64,000 bases of DNA from Blautia sp. Marseille-P3087 (GTDB lineage Bacteria > Bacillota > Clostridia > Lachnospirales > Lachnospiraceae). The stretch covers positions 2,058,649 through 2,122,648 of the forward strand of contig NZ_LT635539.1 in assembly GCF_900120195.1 (NCBI RefSeq). Reading direction: 5' to 3'. Shown piece by piece: positions 1-8,001 of the stretch. Positions within the stretch are counted from its first letter, which is position 1; the number at the start of each line of letters is the position of its first letter. Made by a program: the position numbers and the translations under genes. The notes under the pieces were generated by a model. The model made no database searches. It worked only from the letters and a program-made list of their open reading frames with translations, and had not been told where the DNA came from.

Positions 1-482
1 GTTTCCCGGAAATGCAGGTGTCCTTTGTGCTTCGCTGTTTTGCATAATCTTTGCGGCAAATCCCAGCAATTCCTTTTCATCCTGCTGATCCGGGCGTCCG
101 GTTCCAAATTGGTGCATCAGGGAATGCTCTGCGACAGCCTCCATTCCTCCGATACATACAAATCCTGATGCCTCCAGAACATCCTGCAATTCCATAGGGT
201 ATCATCAATCATACGGTTTCCAAATACTGCCACAAGAATTGCCTTCGTACCATCTGCCTTTACTTTGCGGAACATATCCGTTACAACTGATGGAATGCGT
301 CCACCGTAAGACGGTACAGCAACCAAACATAGATCCTTTTTTTCAAATTTCACCTTCACGAGTTTATCTGGTTCTTTAATTAGATCGATTTTTTCAGCAT
401 CCAGCTTCGTCCCTTTCGCAACAATATCTGCTACTTTCTCTGTGCCCCCTGTCGGGCTGAAAAATATATTATAAAATCTCAT
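1..482 (-). pseudogene. Flavodoxin-like EFR1-type protein, frameshifted and cut by the window edge
   Basis: The N-terminus reads MRFYNIFFSPTGGTEKVADI, the FMN-phosphate loop (SPTGGT) of a flavodoxin fold as found in EFR1-type flavodoxin/ferredoxin fusions. After residue ~94 (FGNR..DDTL) the reading frame shifts. The expected continuation (ELQDVLEASGFVCIGGMEAV) is present in another frame and stays open to base 1, so one base appears to be missing near 194-199. Any C-terminal ferredoxin domain would lie outside the window. Probably inactive in this strain unless the shift is a sequencing error. First of a run of minus-strand single-gene modules; a boundary motif lies at 501-533 just upstream of its start. 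Confidence 0.75.
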
Positions 483-500
483 AATGCTCCTCCTGCTAAT

Positions 501-533
501 ACCGATTTATCCAGTTAGGAAAACTGAAAGTTA
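501..533 (-). repeat. Cassette-boundary-like motif (ClbS/flavodoxin junction)
   Basis: Reading the minus strand, the ClbS stop TAA is the start of TAACTTTCAGTTTTCC, followed by TAACTGG (a CAGTT/AACTG hairpin) and then AATCGGTATT directly before the ribosome binding site of the next gene. Closely similar sequences lie at 1641-1662, 15540-15553, 17802-17834, 34584-34620 and 35071-35110. The similarity is direct observation; a recombination role is inference. Confidence 0.55.
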
Positions 534-1049
534 TAGTGCTATCTTTTTCCATTTTCTAATCTTAGTTCTAAATGTTCCGAACGGAGCAACCGTGTTAACA
601 TGTATAAACTTGTATACTTCCCAGACCGCTGTTTTGGTTGCTTCATCGGCCCACTTTCTCATATGGGGCTCGAATAACTCTTCGTCGCTTAATGAGTCAA
701 TCATTTCATAAATCGAATTAATATTCTCTTTCAGCATATCTTTCAACTCCTGCAACGACAGATAAGCATATGTATCTGTAAACCATTGATATAATTCGCC
801 AAGCTGATTCCACTTAAAATCATCCGAAGGAGTCTTGACATGAAGACCATTTCTTTCGTCTGCTTCCCATTTAAGAACAAGAGTTGTCCAGCCAACCTGG
901 TAAGCAAGATTTTCTGCTGGAGTTCTGTCAACTTCCTCAACTCTCTTATCTTTTAATGATTCCGGAATAATATCAAATTCTGAAATGTACTTTGCAAAAC
1001 TTTTGTTTATCTCGTTCTTAAGTTCATCTTTATTCTCGTATGTTCTCAC
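531..1049 (-). CDS. ClbS/DfsB family four-helix bundle protein
   Basis: 172 residues starting MRTYENKDELKNEI, with the conserved DRTPAENLAYQVGW and KWNQLGELYQWFTDTY segments of the ClbS/DfsB (DUF1706) family. Characterised members are DinB-like four-helix bundles; ClbS itself protects E. coli from colibactin by hydrolysing it. The substrate here is unknown. It is a free-standing module on the minus strand whose stop codon overlaps the boundary motif at 501-533. The first 37 bases of its coding sequence reappear at 13767-13803. Confidence 0.85.
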   Translation of the reverse strand: MRTYENKDELKNEINKSFAKYISEFDIIPESLKDKRVEEVDRTPAENLAYQVGWTTLVLKWEADERNGLHVKTPSDDFKWNQLGELYQWFTDTYAYLSLQELKDMLKENINSIYEMIDSLSDEELFEPHMRKWADEATKTAVWEVYKFIHVNTVAPFGTFRTKIRKWKKIAL

Positions 1050-1074
1050 TAGTCTATCTCCTCAAATACCAATT

Positions 1075-1203
1075 TCACGACATCATTTCTAATACAGATT
1101 TTACCGTACTTTTTAATCTCAGTCCATCCTTTATACCCAGGCGATAGAAAAACTCTTCTGTTTCTGCTCCGCTGGCAAATATTTCATCACAGTACTTCGT
1201 TTT
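1075..1203 (-). pseudogene. Orphan C-terminal peptide in frame behind the small HTH gene
   Basis: Directly after the TAA of the HTH gene the same frame stays open for 42 codons (KTKYCDEIFASGAETEEFFY..., ending EMMS) before a stop at 1075-1077. There is no start codon of its own. It looks like the tail of another protein or of a longer ancestral gene. Function not recognised. Confidence 0.35.
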
Positions 1204-1380
1204 TTACTGTTCCAAGTTATCGAGCCAGTCATCGAAACTCTTCTTGGAGATGCGATACTTTCCGCCATCCAACTGGATCCACCGGAATTCCTTTTTCTTC
1301 AAAAGGTTATAAATAGTAGGTCTGCTGACTCCTAAGATTTCCTGTAACTCCTGAACTGTATAACATCTTTTCTCTGACAT
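1204..1380 (-). CDS. Small helix-turn-helix protein, excisionase/MerR-like
   Basis: 58 residues: MSEKRCYTVQELQEILGVSR followed by PTIYNLLKKKEFRWIQLDGGKYRISKKSFDDWLDNLEQ, the compact winged HTH of excisionase-family (HTH_17) proteins. Such proteins bind DNA as excisionases or small regulators of mobile elements. It ends with TAA but is followed in frame by an open stretch (1075-1203). The upstream region holds a 10-bp inverted repeat (1490-1531) that could be its operator. Confidence 0.8.
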   Translation of the reverse strand: MSEKRCYTVQELQEILGVSRPTIYNLLKKKEFRWIQLDGGKYRISKKSFDDWLDNLEQ

Positions 1381-1489
1381 TTCTTTATCCTCTTTTCTTT
1401 GAAATATGAAAGAAAAATTATCCCTTCATATAACGAAACGCTCAGAGCATGTTTTACAGTGGTCAAAAGCAAATTTTTTTACTTTTTTT

Positions 1490-1531
1490 CTTACGAGTCT
1501 TCTTGCGAGTTTTTTTAATACGACTCGTAAG
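1490..1531. promoter_or_regulatory. Inverted repeat upstream of the small HTH gene
   Basis: Perfect 10-bp arms, CTTACGAGTC at 1490-1499 and GACTCGTAAG at 1522-1531, with another half-site ACTCGTAA at 1534-1541. The run lies in T-rich sequence about 110 bases upstream of the HTH start. The repeat is seen directly; an operator role is inferred. Confidence 0.4.
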
Positions 1532-1640
1532 AAACTCGTAACATTAGATTTCTACATTTTTCCTGAAATTAAGTAAAGAAAAAGAGCATATGGAATTGAA
1601 TCCATACACTCTATGATTTCTTGAACTTTATTTCATTTTT

Positions 1641-1662
1641 AATTCAACAAACTTGAATTTTC
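1641..1662 (-). repeat. Cassette-boundary-like motif after the S51 peptidase gene
   Basis: On the minus strand AAATTCAAGTTTGTTGAATT follows within a few bases of the peptidase stop codon. It matches the consensus AMTTCMRGTTT seen after ClbS, both GNAT genes, NUDIX and SdpI-like genes. Confidence 0.45.
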
Positions 1663-1665
1663 AAA

Positions 1666-2271
1666 TTAGTCTTTGCAAATAACCTTTGAACCTTCACCAT
1701 CAATTACAATTCCCTGACGGTTGTTAATTGGGCATAGATTCAAATCCGAAAACTCAGTCATTATTTTCTCGGTAACTTTCTTAAATGGTGCTGTAAGATA
1801 ATGCGGAAGAACATAGAAATCAATCAAATCAAGCCCTGCATCACCTTCTTGTGAGTAGTCCTCTGGCTTTTTATCCATTTGCTCGATATATTGGATGCTT
1901 GGAGCGCATATAATTGCGCCTGCCGACTCGCCGATCATCAATTTTCCATTTGCCAATTCCTTTTTCAGTAGCCCATCAGCTCCCGTTTTACGGAGCTGGT
2001 CCATAAGAAAGAAAGAATTTCCGCCGGTAAAATATATCACATCTGCTTCTTCAAAAACAGACTGTATCGTTGAATAAGCCTCCGTTGAAATATCAATTTC
2101 AGTTACGATTGCTCCCAACTTTTTGAATAATTTTCGAGCCGAGCCGACATAACCGGTGTAGCCTTCACGCAGTGAAGCTGTTGGAATAAATGCGACTTTC
2201 TTATTTTCAATTTCTTCCTTTATCAGACTTCCCACACTTGAAAAGTGCGAACATAAAAATAGTTTCATCAA
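1666..2271 (-). CDS. Peptidase E-like (S51) type 1 glutamine amidotransferase-fold protein
   Basis: 201 residues beginning MMKLFLCSHFSSVGSLIKEE. The family features are the FTGGNSFFLMDQLR strand-loop and the nucleophile elbow GESAGAIICAPS with Ser as nucleophile, followed by the His of DFYVLPHY. This is the peptidase S51 (dipeptidase E) family, which cleaves N-terminal Asp dipeptides in characterised members; the substrate here is unknown. Slightly shorter than E. coli PepE (229 aa). It is the first module next to the DUF6061 leader at 2296 and its ribosome binding site AAAGGAGAA follows AATCGGAATT. Confidence 0.85.
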   Translation of the reverse strand: MMKLFLCSHFSSVGSLIKEEIENKKVAFIPTASLREGYTGYVGSARKLFKKLGAIVTEIDISTEAYSTIQSVFEEADVIYFTGGNSFFLMDQLRKTGADGLLKKELANGKLMIGESAGAIICAPSIQYIEQMDKKPEDYSQEGDAGLDLIDFYVLPHYLTAPFKKVTEKIMTEFSDLNLCPINNRQGIVIDGEGSKVICKD

Positions 2272-2295
2272 TATTCTCCTTTATAAATTCCGATT

Positions 2296-2488
2296 GAGCT
2301 TTCCCTTATTGTTTCCCTTGTGTTATATCGTCCCGCCAGTGTTTACGAACTCTGATAAGGGAAAATATAAGGGCAAAAAATTCTGATAACACATTATAGC
2401 ACAAAATAAAAACGACATGGTGAACTGATTGAAATGCTTCTGATTTTTGTAGCAAATAATTGATTGAACGATAAGGAGATAAGATACG
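2296..2488 (+). repeat. Conserved DUF6061 leader, copy 1
   Basis: About 190 bases almost identical to 18241-18433 and recognisably related to 39067-39240. It holds an imperfect inverted repeat (CCCTTATTGTTTCCCTT near the 5' side and AAGGGAAAATATAAGGG about 45 bases later) and a conserved block around GATAACACATTATAGCA that may be a promoter. It ends in the ribosome binding site AAGGAGATAAGATACG of the DUF6061 gene. Conservation of the non-coding part in all three copies implies it is functional or mobile with the gene. Confidence 0.7.
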
Positions 2489-2725
2489 ATGAGAACAATA
2501 TTTGCAGAATATAATCCCGGACGAAACAGCATTGATGTTTATACCAGTGCAGGCTATATGCTTCGCATTGACTGCTGGAAAGCAGAAAAGAATTTGAGAA
2601 CCTCATCCGGATCAGATTGTGCATTAAACACACTTGCCATTGATGAACCACTAGAATATGCGAGACTGTATCTTGATGGGAATTTACAGATGTGGGTAGA
2701 TGCAGAAGATTCCCTGACATCATAG
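2489..2725 (+). CDS. DUF6061 family small protein, copy 1
   Basis: 78 residues, MRTIFAEYNPGRNSIDVYTS at the N-terminus and LYLDGNLQMWVDAEDSL near the end. This is the uncharacterised DUF6061 family; no enzymatic motif, signal peptide or membrane segment is visible. Two further copies are at 18434 (frameshifted) and 39241 (divergent). The start follows a good AAGGAGAT site. It is oriented opposite to the neighbouring single-gene modules and a hairpin terminator follows at 2740-2790. Confidence 0.85.
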   Translation: MRTIFAEYNPGRNSIDVYTSAGYMLRIDCWKAEKNLRTSSGSDCALNTLAIDEPLEYARLYLDGNLQMWVDAEDSLTS

Positions 2726-2739
2726 TAATGTTCAAAAAA

Positions 2740-2790
2740 GGGACTGTCGCTTTAACGAATGAATTTTCGTGAAGCGGCAGCTTCCTTTTT
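2740..2790 (+). terminator. Hairpin terminator after DUF6061 copy 1
   Basis: An imperfect long stem (GGGACTGTCGCTTTAACG pairing with CGTGAAGCGGCAGCTTCC) is followed by TTTTTTG, just after the DUF6061 stop codon. Confidence 0.6.
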
Positions 2791-2909
2791 TGCTGTTTTA
2801 AGGATAAAATCCATCAAAAAACGCTTTTCATTGTTACAGTCTATTATTAAAGACGCACTTTAATAAGCCATTTTTGATGGCTTGAAAAATTGTTTTGATA
2901 AGTCAAAAT

Positions 2910-3828
2910 TTAGGCACTTTTTATCGGAAATAAATGTGTTCCGGTTCTTCCATTTTGAATCTTATTATGTAGTTTGTTTATGTTTCTTGCCATGGCAAGC
3001 AACGTACTCTCTGCAAGAACATTTGCATTTCCTTTGCTTAAATATCTGCGGAACTGCATATCCTGCTTTAAATCTCCAAAGGAGCCTTCCGCCTGTATAC
3101 TTCGGTTTGTCCTGAAGAGAATCCCTTCTTCTGAGAGAATCCGGTCTAAATCTTCTTTTCTATGTTTTAGAAATATTTTCGCAACCTGAAGTGTCTTTGT
3201 CCGTTCTTCCAAAGGTGTTTTACAATTATTCCCTTTGATGCATTCGCTTTTGTAAGAGCATCCATTACAGTCTTCACATTTATAAATCGTTTTTTCGCTT
3301 ACATATCCTGTTTTGTTTTTTGAGTGGCGGATATGATCTACACCTAATTTTTTACCATTTCTGCAGGTATAGATATCTTTTTTTACATCATACTCCATAT
3401 TTTCTATCTTACCGATATCATTTTTATATTTACGGGTCTTGGAAATCTCATAGTTCGCAGTTTTTATATAAGAAAGCTGACCATTTGCTTCTAGAAACAG
3501 ATAGTTTTCTTCACTTTCATATCCAGCATCTGCTGTTATGTTTTTATATTTGAATTTCAAATGCTCCTGTGCATCTTTCAAAAATGGTATCAGCGTTGTG
3601 GTATCAGTAGGCTGGGGACCTATGGTAAGCCATGTGATGTATTCAGAATCCACGCCATGTTGAAGATTATAAGCAGACTTTAACTGTCCGTTTCCCATGG
3701 CATCCTCCTTCATTCGCATAAAAGTAGCATCATGATCCGTCTTTGAATAGCTGTTGCGTTCCGCACAGATATGTATCTGCTGGTTATATTTTTTGAGCCG
3801 GTTCAAATAACTTTCAAGAGTTTCAATA
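2910..3828 (-). pseudogene. IS1182-family transposase, N-terminal half lost
   Basis: The C-terminal ~305 residues of an IS1182 transposase: ERNSYSKTDHDATFMRMKED, the ITADAGYESEENYLFLE segment, a Cys-rich patch (CEDCNGCSYKSEC) and the terminal GSFGDLKQDMQFRRYLSKG block with the catalytic Glu region. The frame continues upstream to about 3828 (IETLESYLNRLKKY) and then meets the truncated ISLre2 at 3829. The first ~200 residues with the early catalytic Asp are missing. It is not a recent copy of the element at 52169; sequences differ throughout. Confidence 0.85.
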
Positions 3829-5188
3829 CTCTAATGTAGGCAGGGAACTCACAACAGAGATACTGGAAAAGTATGATCAGCATCTTCATGAGACAAGAAA
3901 TAAAGCTGAATTTAGAGACAAGGGATACCACAAATCAACCATAAAGACAGTTTATGGAGAGGTATCTTATGAACGTCATGTTTATCAGACACGGGACGAA
4001 TACGGAACCAGTCGGTGCGTATATCTTCTTGATGAGAATCTACGCTTTAACCATATAGGTCTTATTTCGGAAAACTATGTTAAACTGCTGTTATCATCTA
4101 TTACGGAAATGTCATACCGGAACTGTGCTGAAAAGGTAAGTGAAACAACAGGGCTTCCAATCAGCCATGCCGGAGTATGGAACGTGATCCAGACGCTGGG
4201 AGAAAAACTTGAAAAAGATGAAAAAGAATTGATTGAAGCAGATAAAAAGGAACAGATAAAGGGAGTCAGGGAAATGCCAGTATTGTTTGAAGAAGCAGAT
4301 GGTGTATGGCTGAATCTTCAGGGAAAGGACCGCAAAAGAAGACATTTCCCAAAAGCGGAGATGAAGGCAGCCATCGCATATGACGGATGGGCAGAGGAAG
4401 GATCCGGAAGATACAGACTTGATGGAAAAGTCGTAACAGCCGGATTCAATAAGGCTTCTGATTTCCAAAAGATACGTGAAGCTATGATCGCATCAGAATA
4501 TAATCTCGATGAAGTACAGATGCGTTTTTTAAATGGGGATGGAGCATCCTGGATAAAAAAGATCAGAGATAAGAGAACAGTATTCCAGCTTGACCCATTT
4601 CACAGAAACAAAAGCATCCGGGAAAATCTTTCGCATAAAGAAGCAGTATGCGATGTGATGGAACTGCTTGAAAAAGAACAGATTGAAGAAATGTTTGAAT
4701 ATCTGACCGTCTATAAGGACAGTCTTACCGATGATACAGAGATAGAAAAAGCAGAGACCCTGCTCAGGTATTTTACGGCGAATAAAGAGGGACTGCTCCC
4801 TTACCAGAAACGCGGCCTGGAGATACCGGAATGTCCAGAAGGACTTGTATATAAAAATATGGGAACCATGGAGAATCATATCTGGAGTATCATAGCCCGC
4901 AGGATGAAACATAACCATACCAGCTGGAGCATAAGAGGCGGGAATCATCTTGCAAGGATCCTGGCAAAGAAATGTTCCGGAAAGCTGTATGAGATAACGG
5001 AACAGCTGAGGATACCGGTATTTGAAGAAGCAAAGTTAGAAGAACTAAAAGGCGATATCCTTCAGGCCGGCCAGATCAGGAAGAAGATTGGAGCAGGATA
5101 TAACTATCCGGTGGTTGGTCATATGATCGGGCTGGATATGGAAAGCAGAGGAGATCGAAAAAAGCTGCTTTCTATTGTGGGTTACTGA
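3829..5188 (+). pseudogene. ISLre2-family transposase, 5' truncated
   Basis: The frame opens without a start codon at ...YSNVGRELTTEILEKYDQHL, passes an internal ATG at 4109, and runs to 5188 for about 450 residues. It shows the ISLre2 hallmarks: YHKSTIKTVYGEVSYERHVY, the GDGASWIKK segment, FQLDPFHRNKSI, and NHTSWSIRGGNHLARI near the C-terminus. The usual N-terminal ~30 residues are missing at the joint with the IS1182 remnant. Translation could in principle start at 4109 but would lack the first ~95 residues of this frame. Downstream sequence to about 5400 is probably the 3' end of the same element. Confidence 0.85.
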
Positions 5189-5586
5189 TACACCACTGCC
5201 AAGTGTGGTGATGTGCACGCAAAAGACGATAGTGAGGTTCCGTAGAGAGCTACGCTCCAGCAACGAAGGCGGGCGCATGTTTGAGCCCTGAAGGGGCGAG
5301 TTCACGCAGGAGCCTGAGTGAATAGGCGAGTGTAGCGAGCAGGAAACGTAACGTGTCTTTGCGGTACATCTCACACGGGCAGTGGGGAAGCTAATCTGTA
5401 TAAAAAAGATTTGCCAACGATTACTTGACAGTAACGAATACTATACTAAATTTTAGTTTTCCTGAACAAAATCATTTACATGACTTAGAATTATATTGAC
5501 AATGAAATTGTCCCGCTCTCAAATCTTTCACTTTTCAAAAGTGGCTGTTATTATTCCTACATATCTGGTAAAATAGAGACATTCAA
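5189..5586. other. Gene-free stretch: ISLre2 tail, then upstream region of the restriction genes
   Basis: 5189-5390 is GC-richer than its flanks and has repeated GCGAG/GTAGCGAGCAGG words, consistent with the non-coding 3' end of ISLre2. From 5391 it becomes AT-rich. There is a TTGACA at 5425-5430 and a perfect inverted repeat GACAATGAAATTGTC at 5498-5512. A possible -10 (TAAAAT) lies at about 5570, close to the nuclease start. The inverted repeat could bind a controller, but no controller gene is seen. Confidence 0.45.
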
Positions 5587-5607
5587 ATGATGAAGGGGCG
5601 TGGAAAT

Positions 5608-6849
5608 ATGTTAGCAATGTCAGATATTTACATTGATCAATTTTTTCCTGTTTTTGCAAATGCAGGTTTGCCAGTTGCATTTCTTGTACCAACTCCAACC
5701 GGATATGATAAATCAATAATGGATGCAATAGCTACAGTTAGAACACTTTTAAAAGAAACAGATATTCATGACTATTATTTTCAAGAACAAGGTCCAGAGA
5801 ATAAAGCTCGGGTTCCCTCTTATTTTGTTGAATATAATGGAATGGTTGAAACTATGGCATCTTTATATAGACCAAAAACTAAAAAGGGAGATCCAAGGAT
5901 TTGGTTTTCCGGTTTAAAGAATTATTGTCAACCAAGAAATTTATTAGCTCTTACAGTTTCTAGAGGAGAAATCTACGTCTTTAATCTTTCTAATGATTTG
6001 ATTAGGAACTCTTTGTTTAATAACGGCTTTGTAGCCGATGTTTTGCAACAACTCAGCTATGACCAAAATGCAATTGCGAGAGAGCTGTTATGGAAGATAA
6101 AAGATATTCACGACCAAGGTTTTTTACCAAGCATCACACCGGGAGATCCAGGTGTTGGAGATACTTTGGAAAATGCTCTAAGCATTTCAAGAAATAATTC
6201 TGAACTTCCAGATTATAAAGGCATTGAGTTAAAAGCAAGTAGATTAACAAGGACTACACGAAGAGGAACAAGAGCCACAAGAGATCGAGTAAATCTTTTT
6301 TCAAAAGTTCCAGATGGTGGATTGTCATATTCTGATATTGTCGGAGAATTTGGAAGATGGACATGGAATGAGGCAAAACAGGAAGAGAGGTTGTCTATTC
6401 AGAACACAACGTTTTTTTCAAAAGTTAATTCTTTTGGCTTAGTCCTTAATATTGATAACAACAATGAAGAAGTTCATATCTGCTACGAAGATGCAAGAGA
6501 ATATAAACATATGCTATCTTACTGGTACTTATCAACTTTAAACAAAAAATTATTAGAAAAACATAAAGAAACATTTTGGGTAAAAGCTGTTTCTGATCTG
6601 CGTGGAAATAGAGAATGGTTTAGATATGATATTATTGAACATACCAAAAATCCAAATACATCTCTAATTTTACCACTTATAGAAACTGATAAAATAATGA
6701 TCGATCTTGCTGGTTATTACAAAAAAATAAATAAGAATGGTCGAGATACTCTTAATTGGAGAGACCATGGAATGTTGTTTAAGATGTGGCCTCAGGATTT
6801 GCCATTATTATTTGGTGAGCCGGAAATTTACTATTTAGATGAAATGTAG
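5608..6849 (+). CDS. Type II restriction endonuclease, MvaI/BcnI family
   Basis: 413 residues from the ATG at 5608, chosen because AAGGGG at 5591-5596 is correctly spaced; an ATG at 5587 would add seven residues. The catalytic core is ELPDYKGIELKAS, a PD-(D/E)XK site (about Asp202, Glu207, Lys209), followed by RLTRTTRRGTRATRDRVNLF. MvaI cuts CCWGG and BcnI CCSGG as monomers; those enzymes are ~250 aa, so this protein carries about 180 extra N-terminal residues of unknown role. Genes for a second probable nuclease (10 bases downstream) and a cytosine-5 methyltransferase (convergent) complete the locus. The exact target is not readable from sequence; CCNGG-type is the expectation from family. 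Confidence 0.8.
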   Translation: MLAMSDIYIDQFFPVFANAGLPVAFLVPTPTGYDKSIMDAIATVRTLLKETDIHDYYFQEQGPENKARVPSYFVEYNGMVETMASLYRPKTKKGDPRIWFSGLKNYCQPRNLLALTVSRGEIYVFNLSNDLIRNSLFNNGFVADVLQQLSYDQNAIARELLWKIKDIHDQGFLPSITPGDPGVGDTLENALSISRNNSELPDYKGIELKASRLTRTTRRGTRATRDRVNLFSKVPDGGLSYSDIVGEFGRWTWNEAKQEERLSIQNTTFFSKVNSFGLVLNIDNNNEEVHICYEDAREYKHMLSYWYLSTLNKKLLEKHKETFWVKAVSDLRGNREWFRYDIIEHTKNPNTSLILPLIETDKIMIDLAGYYKKINKNGRDTLNWRDHGMLFKMWPQDLPLLFGEPEIYYLDEM

Positions 6850-6859
6850 GTGATCTTAT

Positions 6860-7966
6860 ATGGTAAACAGTAATTCAATTATTGAATTTTACAGAAAAAG
6901 TATTGTTTCAGGAATCGTCACTGATTGCGTTTATAACTCAACAAATGATGTTGGAGAAAAAGTAAAGGTACAAGTCTGGCCTACATGGAAAACTAAAACA
7001 CATGAATTACTGAATTTTAATGATTCAACAACTACTCAGACAAAAGCTGAAAGAGTGTTTTTGTTAGGTGAACATTTAAGAGAAATCCTATATTCCTCAA
7101 ATGCGAATACCTCTAGAGATCAAGATGACGTAAGTTCTGGTGGATATCTCTGGGAGCGTCTGGTGACATATTATCTTAACCTTTGCCTGTGTAATTCAAG
7201 AACAGTGGTATTTATTGGCCCTTCTAATATCGATTCACTCCATAAAGCTATGTCTTTTAACGGAATGGATTCCGCTTCAGAAGTAGATTTATTAGCCGTA
7301 ACCTTCCCCGATAATGAATTATTTACCGGCGATAAATCTATCGCTATTGAAACATTAAAGCAACAACATCCTAATGATGATAATTTACCAGAAGAATTAG
7401 CATGTATTTATAATAGAAGAATTCGAAAAGAAGAAACACGAATTGAGCGATTAACAAATTATTTAGCAACCTATTATTTTAAAGACTTTGAAGCTCATGT
7501 TTTACAATGTAAAACCAATTGGAATGACAGCATTCAGGCACCTATGCTTTGGAGCTTAATTTATTATCTTTCTCGAGATGGGATTACATTACCAACTGGT
7601 TCAAATATTAAATTTGGATCAGGCCTTTATACATTGCCAAGGTTAAAGAATTTCTCATATTCTTTCGTGACTGTTCCAACACAAAATAATGGAGATTATG
7701 AGGAAGATCCTGAAAAAGCAGCGAAAAAGAGAGAAGAATTCTACAAATCTTTTTCAGAAGATAGGCTACCAGTAAAAAGGGGAAAATTAATAAGAGGTGG
7801 GTATTATTGGGGACTTCCAAAGTATAATACCATAAATCCTATTCATGAATTATTAAATACAAATCTTCAATCTGGTTTCGAGGAAGGCCATTGTGTAGAG
7901 CATATTCAGAGACTTATTGAGAATAATACATACACAACTGATGCTGCATATTTTGATTTTTTCTAG
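6860..7966 (+). CDS. Uncharacterised protein of the restriction locus, probable PD-(D/E)XK nuclease
   Basis: 368 residues, not a family I can name. Features suggesting a nuclease are Glu99 (YLWERLVTYYLN), Asp143 in SEVDLLAVTF and the strand HVLQCKTNWNDSIQAPMLW with Gln216-x-Lys218. The order E...D...(E/Q)xK is the PD-(D/E)XK layout. The C-terminal third is charged and ends INPIHELLNTNLQSGFEEGH...YFDFF. It starts 10 bases after the MvaI/BcnI-like gene (ribosome site AGGTGATCT), so both are translated from one message. It may be a second restriction subunit, a methylation-sensing partner or an accessory nuclease. Confidence 0.6.
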   Translation: MVNSNSIIEFYRKSIVSGIVTDCVYNSTNDVGEKVKVQVWPTWKTKTHELLNFNDSTTTQTKAERVFLLGEHLREILYSSNANTSRDQDDVSSGGYLWERLVTYYLNLCLCNSRTVVFIGPSNIDSLHKAMSFNGMDSASEVDLLAVTFPDNELFTGDKSIAIETLKQQHPNDDNLPEELACIYNRRIRKEETRIERLTNYLATYYFKDFEAHVLQCKTNWNDSIQAPMLWSLIYYLSRDGITLPTGSNIKFGSGLYTLPRLKNFSYSFVTVPTQNNGDYEEDPEKAAKKREEFYKSFSEDRLPVKRGKLIRGGYYWGLPKYNTINPIHELLNTNLQSGFEEGHCVEHIQRLIENNTYTTDAAYFDFF

Positions 7967-7969
7967 CAA

Positions 7970-7997
7970 AAAGACCACACCGGCAAGTGTGGTCTTT
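7970..7997. terminator. Bidirectional terminator between convergent restriction and methylase genes
   Basis: AAAGACCACAC, loop CGGCAA, GTGTGGTCTTT: an 11-bp perfect stem with A- and T-runs on both sides, in the 35-base gap between the convergent genes. Confidence 0.8.
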
Positions 7998-8001
7998 CAT
8001 A

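Noticed and set aside
2740-2790. Second miniature IS derivative after DUF6061 copy 1
   Set aside because: GGGACTGTCGC and GCGGCAGCTTCC resemble but do not match the IS1182-type ends; a terminator explains it.
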